A model generated the notes under the pieces. The model did no database searches and was not told where the DNA came from. It saw only the letters and a list, made by a program, of their open reading frames with translations. A stretch of DNA of 64,000 nucleotides. Origin: Microlunatus phosphovorus NM-1. Lineage in GTDB: Bacteria; Actinomycetota; Actinomycetes; Propionibacteriales; Propionibacteriaceae. The stretch is from NCBI RefSeq assembly GCF_000270245.1, contig NC_015635.1, positions 1,488,001 through 1,552,000 of the forward strand, given 5' to 3'. Position 1 is the first letter of the stretch; each line of letters opens with the position of its first letter. Shown here in pieces: positions 19,451 through 28,000 of the stretch. The translations under genes were made by a program, and so were the position numbers.

Positions 19451-20643
19451 GCCGACGCCACCCAGTCCTTCAGCCGGCCGAGGCCCTCCTGGATGTCAGC
19501 AAGGTCGATTCCTGAGTACGCGAGCCGGATGTAGTCCCGCTCCTCGCCCGGCTGACGGCGCCCGAAGTGCTGCCGGGTGCAGAACGACATGCCGGTGTTG
19601 TAGAGCGCCTGCTCGGCGAACTCGCCGACCGTGGCGAACCCCATGCGCTGCATCGCACCGGTGACATCGGGGAACACATAGAAGGTGGACTTCGGCACCG
19701 CGACCTGCATCCCGGGAATCTCGTTGACCAGCCGGCAGGTCTCGTCGCGGCGCTCGCGCAGGATGTCGAGCATGTCGAACACGGGCTGCTGGGTGCCGCG
19801 GAGTGCCTCGATGCCGGCCCACTGCACATAGTGGGTGGTGCACGACTCGTCGTTGGTGTTGAGCGTGGCGAAGATCGACGCGACCTCCGGCGGAGCCACC
19901 GCGCAGCCGAGCCGGGAGCCGGTCATCGCGAACTTCTTGCTGAAGGTGTAGAGGATGACCGTGCGCTCCGCCATCCCGGGAATGGTCGTGATCGAGGTGG
20001 ACTCGCCCTCGTAGCGCATCTCGAAGTACGCCTCGTCGGAGAGCACCCACAGGTCGTGCTCCTGCGCCAGGGCGGCGATCGCCTCGCGCTCGGCGGCGGT
20101 CGACTCGGCCGAGATCGGGTTCTGCAGGTCGTTGTAGATGATCGCGACCGTATTGGGGGTGATCAGCGAGCGGACCTGATCCAGGTCGATCGCGAATCCG
20201 TCCTCGGTCGGCACATACCGGTACGGCAGCCCGGTGCCACCCAGGTACTCGATCTGTGACTCGTAGATCGGGAAGCCGGGGTTCGGGTAGAGGACTTCCT
20301 GGCCAGGGTTCATCACGGTCTGCAGGAACTTCGTGATCACCGGCTTGCCACCGGTCATCACCACGATGCTGCCGGGATCGACGCTGGTGCCGCGTCGGGA
20401 GCCGATGTCCTCGGCGAGCGCCTCGCGCAGTGGGGGGATGCCGGCGCCGGGGCAGTAGCCCGTCTTGCCATCGGCAATCGCCGCATTCATCGCCTCGATG
20501 ATGTGCGGGGCGGTCGGGATGTTGATGTCACCGAGGTGGAACGGGTAGACCCGATTCCCCTTGGCGGTCCAGGCGGCCGCTGCTTGCGCGACCGCGAAGG
20601 CCGTCTCGGTGCCGAGACGCTCCAGCCGATGTGCCAGGTCCAT
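19447..20643 (-). CDS. Class I/II PLP-dependent aminotransferase
   Basis: The ATG at 20643 (MDLAHRLERLG) is chosen because AAGGAGAG precedes it at good spacing; a longer frame from 20682 lacks such a site. The product is 398 residues with aspartate-aminotransferase fold-type I marks: KTGYCPGAGIPPLREALAE, YPNPGFPIYES, SDEAYFEMRYEG, and YTFSKKFAMTGSRLG with the PLP lysine near residue 236. The family transfers amino groups from Ala, Asp or aromatic donors to 2-oxoacids. It is the first gene of a two-gene operon with the hydroxyacid dehydrogenase. Confidence 0.9.
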   Translation of the reverse strand: MDLAHRLERLGTETAFAVAQAAAAWTAKGNRVYPFHLGDINIPTAPHIIEAMNAAIADGKTGYCPGAGIPPLREALAEDIGSRRGTSVDPGSIVVMTGGKPVITKFLQTVMNPGQEVLYPNPGFPIYESQIEYLGGTGLPYRYVPTEDGFAIDLDQVRSLITPNTVAIIYNDLQNPISAESTAAEREAIAALAQEHDLWVLSDEAYFEMRYEGESTSITTIPGMAERTVILYTFSKKFAMTGSRLGCAVAPPEVASIFATLNTNDESCTTHYVQWAGIEALRGTQQPVFDMLDILRERRDETCRLVNEIPGMQVAVPKSTFYVFPDVTGAMQRMGFATVGEFAEQALYNTGMSFCTRQHFGRRQPGEERDYIRLAYSGIDLADIQEGLGRLKDWVASA

Positions 20644-20984
20644 AGTCTCTCCTTCTGCGGCCGATCTCAGCCGGCGGTGCACGTACTGTAGCGGTGAGAT
20701 ATATCAGATGTCCATCTCTAGTATTTCAGCAGTCTTGCGATCGGGTTCATGGAGCAGTGGGAAGCGGTCGTCGAGGCCCACCGCAGCATCCTCACACGCT
20801 GAGTCGTCGACGCGCCGCGGGCGTCCTTGCTCCCTCGCGGACCGAGAGAGCACGAGGTGCGCGCCTCGACATAATTCGGCCTGACCCCTTGATCGACTTA
20901 GCATGTCCCGGGACTTCGGCTCGGCATGGGTGTCAGAGCCGCCCGTCAGAGTCGCCCCCCGTGGAGGCGACTCCGTGGTCGAGT
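20644..20984. promoter_or_regulatory. Intergenic control region, aminotransferase / coiled-coil gene
   Basis: This 341-bp stretch has no supported gene. Near the aminotransferase start it is unusually AT-rich and contains the inverted repeat GAGAT (20696-20700) / ATCTC (20714-20718) around ATATCAGATGTCC, a candidate operator for the minus-strand operon. The rest (about 20740-20984) shows long open frames on both strands, but these look like GC-driven chance openings with no family features. Confidence 0.35.
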
Positions 20985-23777
20985 GTGGAAGGTCAGTTCT
21001 TGTTAGCCGGTTTGTCGCAGTTCACCCCGAAAGGCAAAGTTCTCTTGGCCGGAGGGGTGGCGCTGATCCTTGGTGCCCTCGTCACGACGCTCGTCCTGAT
21101 ACGGTCGCGGCCACCGGAGAAGCCCGAAACCGTGGTGGCGCCACCCGCCGCGGGTGACCGTCTGCTGCAGTCGGTCACCGCGTCGCTGGGCAATGACGGC
21201 TCCATCGACCAGCTGGGCGACAGTGTGGTCATCACCCGGGCGGCCACCGGCGAGTTCGACACCACGTCGTCCTCCTACGATCCGAGCCAGGCCGTCGACC
21301 AACTGCCGGTACGAGTCCAGACCTCGTATCGGACCGAGCAGTCCTCGGGCACCGATCTTGCCGACCTGAAGGGCTATTCGGGCCGGGTGATCATCGACCT
21401 GACTGTGCAGAACCTGACGGTGGAGCCGCAGCAGGTGAACTATGACGCGGGTGGTCGGTCCCGCACCGAGACCGCGATGGTCGGCGCGCCGCTGACCGTG
21501 GTCGCGTCCGCCTCGCTGCCGGGCGTCGATCCCGCGACCGTGGTCACCGAGCCTGGGGACGATGGCGAACCCGCCAATGCGAAGGACGTCACCAACGGCG
21601 TGCTCGGCCAGGGGAGCGACCAGACGACCCAGGTTCAGTGGGCCACGATCCTTGCACCGCCCCAGTTGTCGGCGACCGCCACTTTGCGGCTCGTGCTCGA
21701 TGCGAAGAACTTCGCGGTGCCGACCATCGACGTCGGCGTACAGCCTGGCCTGGTCACCGATCCGTCGATGGGCGCTCTGGTCGACTCGGCGTTCAACCCC
21801 AAGAACTCCTCCGAACTGGCCCTCGTCTCGCGCACCATCGAGGTGATCGGCGACGTCAACACGGTCCTGGCCAGGGCCAGCTCTCAGGTCTCGAAGGTAC
21901 GCAAGACGCTCGACTCGACCTCTCAGACTCTGGGCGCCAAGACGGTCGCCGCGCTCCAGGCCGACACCAAGCAGCTCGACGCCTCGCTGAAGCAGTCGGA
22001 CACGAATCTGACCGCGCTCGACAAGGCGCTCCAGTCGTCGCTGAAGTCCACCAGCTCCAGCACCCTGCAGCAGCTGTCCAGCACGGTGAGCGAGATCGAT
22101 GCGCTGCTCGGCGACACCTCCGCCAAGGCCCCGGCGATGAGCGTCAAGGGGACCGGTTGTGCCTTCCAGGTGACGACGCCGAAGGCGGGGGGAACGGTGT
22201 ACGGGAGCCTGCAGCAGGTCACCGCCCTGCTGACTGCGTACGCGTCCGCGACCGGCGACTGCAAGGAAGAGCTCCAGCAGACCATCAACAAGACGATCGG
22301 GCCGGCGGACCCTGCCGCCCCGGATGCGTGCGGCGTCGATGATCCGGCGGTCACCTGCACACTGGACAACGCCCGGCAGACCTTCGCCAAGGTGACCGAC
22401 GCCATCGAGCAGGGCCAGAGTGCGTCGCTGGGGCTGAATCCCGAGGAGGACTTCAAGGACAGCCAGGACACCGTCGCCACGCTGACCAAGCAGCTCACCG
22501 AGATCCGCGATCTGACCGAGAAGCTGGGGGACAACGCCGATGGTCCCGATCCGGACAGCCGGACCCTGAGCAAGATCGCCGCACAGCTGGAGAAGGCCAG
22601 CACGTCCGTCGCGGACACACAGGCCGCGCTGCCCAAGATCACCGAGCAGGTCGATCAGATCCACCAGGACGCCGTCTCGGGCAGGTCCGGGGTCGACACC
22701 ATGCTGGGGCAGAACAAGGACGTGGCCGAAAAGCTTTGTGCACTGGTCGGTGACGGCACCCAGCCGGGTGCGCCGACCTCCGACCAGATCAACGCGATTC
22801 GCGCATACCTGGTCACGACGCGGTGCGATGGCTCGAAGTTCGATTCGCCCGACCCCGATCCGATGGAGACTCGGCTCGACAGCCAGGCCAAAGCCTGGGA
22901 CAAGGTCATCTCGGACACCGACACCTCGAGCAAGGATGACGGTTTGGGCAAACTGCTCGTCGATGTCGAGAACAGTCTCGATGAGGCGTCCGCCGCCCTG
23001 ACGGCGGCCGCCGCCGGACTGTCGACCGGCCAGAGCAGCGTCGGAGACGTGCACGCCATTGCCGAGAAGGCGGTGGAGAACCTCGAGTTGCTGGGTACCG
23101 GCCTCACCGGCGTCCAGACGTCCTATACGACGACCAAGACGCAACTCGACACGGCTTTGGCCGAGGCCGCGAAACAGGCCTCCGACACCAAGCTCGACTC
23201 GGCGATCGAGCAGGTCTCCAAGCAGGGCGCGGAGAACAGTGCCCAGCTCGGCAAGGCGTTCGAGAACTCCGCCAAGGGTCTGAGCTCGGCGGCGGAGGCG
23301 CTGGAGAGCTCGGGCAAGAAGGCCGTGGACCGGCAGCGCAGCCAACTGGCCAAGACCGAGAAGCAGGCGACGACCTCGCTGTCAGCGGTGATGACCGGTT
23401 CACTCGACCAGATCTCCGGCGACATCTCCTCGGCGACCCGGGATCTGGGGAGCACCCGAACCCAGCTGACCCGCGATCTCGCCAACATCCTGCTCGACCT
23501 CGGCAACCCGCGGGTCAAGGGCTCCGGCGTGGTCGGCACCTTGGCGAAGAGCGCGGACACAGCCCGATCGGCGGACTATCAACTGGCTCTGGCCGCGGAC
23601 CGGACCACCTCGTACGGCTCCGTGCGGGAGCGTGACGTGTCGGGCATCATGCTGCGCCAGGCGCAGGCCGAGGCTGCATTGCAGCGGCAGGCCGAGCTGC
23701 CGGCCTTTGCGCTGGACCTGCCTGACAGCGTGCAGCACCGGACCGTCTACACGTTCCACCTTGCCGGCGGCTCATGA
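20985..23777 (+). CDS. Membrane-anchored extracellular coiled-coil protein next to the T7SS-type ATPase
   Basis: I do not recognise a named family. The frame is open from 20694, but the upstream part is low-complexity and not protein-like. The likely start is GTG 20985, or TTG 21000 with AAGG in front. The product is about 930 residues: a short cytosolic end, one membrane segment (VLLAGGVALILGALVTTLVL), a beta-rich domain to about residue 280, then several hundred residues of heptad-rich helix full of Ser, Thr, Asp and Lys (for example AKTVAALQADTKQLDASLKQ). There are no C-terminal membrane spans. It overlaps the lipoprotein gene by ATGA. EsaA of T7SSb also has a long extracytoplasmic helical domain, but no sequence relation is claimed. 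Confidence 0.7.
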   Translation: MEGQFLLAGLSQFTPKGKVLLAGGVALILGALVTTLVLIRSRPPEKPETVVAPPAAGDRLLQSVTASLGNDGSIDQLGDSVVITRAATGEFDTTSSSYDPSQAVDQLPVRVQTSYRTEQSSGTDLADLKGYSGRVIIDLTVQNLTVEPQQVNYDAGGRSRTETAMVGAPLTVVASASLPGVDPATVVTEPGDDGEPANAKDVTNGVLGQGSDQTTQVQWATILAPPQLSATATLRLVLDAKNFAVPTIDVGVQPGLVTDPSMGALVDSAFNPKNSSELALVSRTIEVIGDVNTVLARASSQVSKVRKTLDSTSQTLGAKTVAALQADTKQLDASLKQSDTNLTALDKALQSSLKSTSSSTLQQLSSTVSEIDALLGDTSAKAPAMSVKGTGCAFQVTTPKAGGTVYGSLQQVTALLTAYASATGDCKEELQQTINKTIGPADPAAPDACGVDDPAVTCTLDNARQTFAKVTDAIEQGQSASLGLNPEEDFKDSQDTVATLTKQLTEIRDLTEKLGDNADGPDPDSRTLSKIAAQLEKASTSVADTQAALPKITEQVDQIHQDAVSGRSGVDTMLGQNKDVAEKLCALVGDGTQPGAPTSDQINAIRAYLVTTRCDGSKFDSPDPDPMETRLDSQAKAWDKVISDTDTSSKDDGLGKLLVDVENSLDEASAALTAAAAGLSTGQSSVGDVHAIAEKAVENLELLGTGLTGVQTSYTTTKTQLDTALAEAAKQASDTKLDSAIEQVSKQGAENSAQLGKAFENSAKGLSSAAEALESSGKKAVDRQRSQLAKTEKQATTSLSAVMTGSLDQISGDISSATRDLGSTRTQLTRDLANILLDLGNPRVKGSGVVGTLAKSADTARSADYQLALAADRTTSYGSVRERDVSGIMLRQAQAEAALQRQAELPAFALDLPDSVQHRTVYTFHLAGGS

Positions 23778-25051
23778 GCTACCGACGGACATCGCCGCGA
23801 TCACTCTGGATCGCGGGACTGGCGCTCCTGCTCGTCGTGCTGGCGGCGTGCAGCAGTCCTGCGCCGGCGACCGACCCGGCACCCGCGCCGGCCACCAGTG
23901 TCAAGCTCACCGCCGACGGACCGGACGGGCTGACCATCGGCGTCGTGGTGAGTGTGGCCTCCACGCCGTCCCAGGGTGCGCAATGGCGAGAGGCCGCTCA
24001 GGGTGCGCAGGTGGCGGCGAGTCGGTACGCGGCGGGCGGTACCACGATCACTCTGGTCCCGGTGAACGACAAGGGCACGGCCGACGGAGCGAAGGCGGCG
24101 ATCGACACGCTGGCGGAGCAAGGCGTCGCCGGGATCGTCGTCGCGACCTCGGGCAGCCACTTGCGGGACGCGCTGCAGCACGCCGCCTCGCTCAACCTCG
24201 CGACGCTGCTGCCGTACGAGACCTCCGCCGAGGGTTTGCCGGAGCACAGCTGGCTGACCGGTCCGGACGCGCAGATCGGCGACCAGAGATTGGTCGAAGC
24301 GCTCCAGCAACAGAACCTCCACCGGCCGTACCTGATCGATGCCGGGGGAGGTGACATCGAGGGTCTGGCACCGGTCGACTCCAGGACCTTCGCAGCCGGC
24401 GACGACCCGGACAGGCTGGCCCGGAGGCTCGCCAAGGTCCAGCGCACGGGCCAGAGCAGCTTTGACGCGGTCGTCATCTCAGGACCCGCAGAGCTGCAGG
24501 GCCGCCTCGTGGCGGCGTTGCAGGGTGCCGGGATCGAGACCCCGATGCTGCTCACGTCGGACGCGCTCAGTCCGGCGTTCCCGGCAGCGGTCGCCAAGGC
24601 CGGCGGCTCGCTCTCCGGGGTGTTCGTGACGGCCGGCCTCGATGTGGGGGACGCCGCAGCGCTGCAATCGGGCGAGGCGGGCCGGGCCGCGACGGCGTAC
24701 TTCTCCGCGGTCAGCCTGCTGGCAGCCGACCCGAAAGCCACCGATCTGTTGGGCCAGGTGCCGTTCAGCTCGGTCGCCGGGGCGGCCGACTCACGCAGCC
24801 ATGACGCAGTCGTCGCCTTGGTCCGGGCTGCCGCGGCGGCCAAGAGCACCGAGCCGGCGGCGGTGGCAGCCGCGCTGGCGGAGGTCAAGGTCGGGGCACC
24901 CGAGGGGCTTGCCGGACCGGCGCTCGACTTCTCCGGACCGGTCACTGTTGCACCCGAAGCCGTACGTGTGCTCTCGGCCACCCCGGACTCGCCGGCTGTA
25001 CGTCCGGTCTCGCCCAAGGTGCCTTCGCTGTACTGGTATCCGACGACCTAG
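23774..25051 (+). CDS. Periplasmic-binding-fold lipoprotein (LivK/type 1 SBP-like)
   Basis: The 425-residue product has a signal peptide and a lipobox ending LAACSS (Cys26), then an Ala/Pro linker. The mature part resembles branched-chain amino-acid-binding proteins: TIGVVVSVASTPSQGAQWRE, then AAQGAQVAASRYAAGGTT and DGAKAAIDTLAEQGVAGIVV, the usual repeated Rossmann lobes. No ABC permease or ATPase of that transporter class is nearby. Instead it sits between the coiled-coil membrane protein (4-nt overlap) and the FHA-FtsK ATPase gene (18-nt gap). A structural or sensing role in a secretion complex is more likely here than solute uptake, but this is inference. Confidence 0.75.
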   Translation: MSYRRTSPRSLWIAGLALLLVVLAACSSPAPATDPAPAPATSVKLTADGPDGLTIGVVVSVASTPSQGAQWREAAQGAQVAASRYAAGGTTITLVPVNDKGTADGAKAAIDTLAEQGVAGIVVATSGSHLRDALQHAASLNLATLLPYETSAEGLPEHSWLTGPDAQIGDQRLVEALQQQNLHRPYLIDAGGGDIEGLAPVDSRTFAAGDDPDRLARRLAKVQRTGQSSFDAVVISGPAELQGRLVAALQGAGIETPMLLTSDALSPAFPAAVAKAGGSLSGVFVTAGLDVGDAAALQSGEAGRAATAYFSAVSLLAADPKATDLLGQVPFSSVAGAADSRSHDAVVALVRAAAAAKSTEPAAVAAALAEVKVGAPEGLAGPALDFSGPVTVAPEAVRVLSATPDSPAVRPVSPKVPSLYWYPTT

Positions 25052-25069
25052 CGGAGGGAGGAGACCAGG

Positions 25070-28000
25070 GTGCATCTGCTGATCGACGTCGACGGGACCA
25101 GCCGCGAGATCGAGCTGGCTCAGGCGGCCGAGACCGCTACCTTGGCCGATCTCGTCCAGCACGCCTGCGACCATGCGCTGGCAGCCGACGAGGTCCTCTG
25201 GGTCGACGATGCCAAGCATGACGCCGGTGATCTGGTCCGCTCCGCGAGCCTGCTGGAGGGCAGCCGAATCGGCCGGGAACCGGTCGAGCACGCGAAGCCG
25301 ATCAGCGGCTGGGCCGCCTCACTGTCGGCAGGGCTTGATGCCGGACGGACGGTCGAGGTGCCGACGACACGTCCGCTGCTCATCGGCCGCTCTCCGCAGG
25401 CCGATCTGACGATCGATTCGCCCAGCGCGTCCTGGAGCCACGCGAGTGTCGAGCACACCGATGACGGGCTGCTGGTCCGAGACAGCGGCTCGACCAACGG
25501 GACCCTGGTCGACGGCACCGAAGTCGGCGAGGACGGCACCGAGGTGACCGATCAGGCCGTGATCGTGGTCGGCGGTGCGGCCATCACCCTGTGGCGCGGC
25601 GCGACCGAAGCCCTGGCTCCGGCGCCAGGCACTCTGCACAACCTCACCCACTCCGCCACGGTGCCTTACAACCGCCCGCCGCGCACCGGTCTGCTCCCGG
25701 CACCGGAACAGATCGAACCGCCGGCCCGGAAGCCACCACCACCGCCGGCCCGATTCGGGATCGCGGCGATCATCGCGCCGCTGCTGATGGCGGTCGTGAT
25801 GGTCGCAGTGATGCGGGATGTGCGGTTCGCGTTGTTCGCCGCGCTCAGTCCCGTGATGGTGCTGGGCACCACCTGGGAGCAGAAGCGGCGCCGTAAGAAG
25901 GACATCAAGGAGGGCGACGAGGAGTTCGACAAGGCGCTGACCAGGTTCGGCACCGATCTCGAGACGACCACCGTCCGGGAGCGCGAACGGCGCCGCGAGC
26001 TCGCGCCGGACCCGGCGGTTACCTTGCGACGAGCCGACCTGCCGACTACGCGGCTGTGGCAGCGACGCCCGGGGTCGCCGGACTTCCTCATCCTCAACGC
26101 CGGTGTCGGCAATCCAGGCTGGGCGCCTCCGCTGGCCAGCAGCGCCAGCCGGAAGTTGGAGGAGGAGGTCCAGCAGCTCGTCGACGGAGCCGTGGTTCCC
26201 GGTGCGCCGGTGGAGGTCGACCTGACTGCCGCCGGCGTGGTGGGCATCGTGGGCGACCGGGACGGCTGTCTGGCGGTGGCTCGCAGCCTGCTCTGCCAGG
26301 CCGCCACGCATTGCGGACCTGCCGATCTGACCATCGGTGTCTTCTGTGATCCCGGCCGGAGCACGGAGTGGAGCTGGGCCGGCTGGCTGCCGCACGTACG
26401 GCGGATGGGCGACGGCTCCGGCGGTCGCTGGCTCTCCACCGAGCGAGGGCGGAGTGAGTCGCTGCTCCGCGCCCTCCGGGACGGGATCGACGGGCATCCC
26501 ACGCGCGCGCTGCTGCTCGTACTGGACTCCGATGTGCTCACCGAGGGCCGCGACGCCCCGGCGCGTCAGCTGCTGGGCCACGGCCGCCCGGTCGGGGGAA
26601 TGGTCTTGGGCCGGCCCGATCGTCCGACCGTCCAGGTGTCCGGGATCGTGATCGCGGCGACCGAGAAGCAGCTTCCGGCGTCCTGCACGACGGTCATCGA
26701 GGTGCAGCGCGACGCGGCAGGACGGGTGGTTCATCCGGAGGCGCGCACCAGCGTGGACGAGGTGGTGCTCGCGGGCATCAGCGTCGACACGGCGCAGGCG
26801 TGTGCGGCCGATCTGGCGCGGTTCGACGACCCGGAGCTGTCCGTGCCCGGCGGAGTGCTGCCCGGCCTGGTCCGGCTGCCGCCGCTGCTCGGGATCGACG
26901 AGCTGACCTCGGCCGCCATTCGGCAGAGCTGGGCGGGCTCTTCGCGGATCTCCACTCCGCTGGGCATTGGCGAGAATGGGATCTTCGGTATCGACCTGGT
27001 CCGTGACGGACCGCACGGGCTGGTCGGTGGCACCACCGGGTCAGGCAAGAGCGAGTTCCTCCGGTCCATGGTCGCCGGACTCGCCGCCCGGAACGATCCG
27101 ACCCGGCTGACCTTCATCCTGATCGACTTCAAGGGCGGGGCCGCGTTCAAGACCTGCGAGCGGCTGCCGCACACCATCGGCACGGTCAGCAACCTCGACG
27201 AGCAGTTGGCCGACCGTGCCCTGACGGCGCTGGAGGCCGAGCTGCGCTATCGGCAGCAGGTCTTCGCTCGCGCCGGCGAGGGGATCGACAACCTGGATGC
27301 GTACCTGGCCACCAACCCCGACGTCCCGATGCCGCGGCTGCTGCTGGTCATCGACGAGTTCGCCATGCTGGCAAAGGACTATCCCGATGTGTTGAAGTCG
27401 CTGGTCAGTGTCGCCGCCGTCGGCCGCACCCTCGGTGTGCACATGATCCTCGCGACCCAGCGGCCGGCCGGTGTGGTGAACGAGGACATCCTGGCCAACA
27501 CCAACCTCCGGGTGGCTTTGCGGGTGCAGAGCAAGGAGGACTCCTCCAACGTCATCGGGGTGCCGGACGCCTCGGCGATCGGCCGGACCCAATGGGGCAG
27601 GGCATACGTGAAGCTCGGTCAGGACGACATCAGTCCGGTGCAGACCGCGCTGGTGACGGGACGGGTGGAGGCGCAGAGCTCGAAGCTCGTCGACGTCCAT
27701 CCGGTCCATTTCGATCGAGACCAGCCGGCTGCGGAGAGCGGCGCTGCCGATGATGACTCGCCGACCGACCTAGACCTGCTGATCGACGCCGTGGTGGCGG
27801 CGAACGACGAGCTCGGCTATGCCGCGCCTCGACCGGTGTGGCCCGAGCCGCTCGGCGAACGGGTGAGACTGGGATTGACAGCTCTCGAAGCCCGGGAGAA
27901 CGAAACGCCCCTTCCAGTCGTGGGTGGCGTCCAGGGGTCGATGGTGAGGATGGCGGTCGCCGACGATCCACGCAATCAGCGTCAACTGCCGGCCGGCTGG

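Noticed and set aside
20694-20984. Upstream extension of the coiled-coil protein
   Set aside because: The 97 extra residues are Arg/Pro/Ser-rich with no hydrophobic pattern and would place the membrane segment deep in the chain; starts at 20985 or 21000 are more sensible.
21003-23345. A 780-codon frame antisense to the coiled-coil gene
   Set aside because: The composition is that of a GC-driven shadow (Arg, Gly, Leu, Asp rich, no hydrophobic pattern). The plus-strand protein has a membrane segment, heptads and coupled neighbours.
20985-25051. Branched-chain amino acid ABC transporter
   Set aside because: Only a LivK-like binding protein is present; no LivH/M permease or LivG/F ATPase is adjacent, and the next ATPase is FtsK-type.
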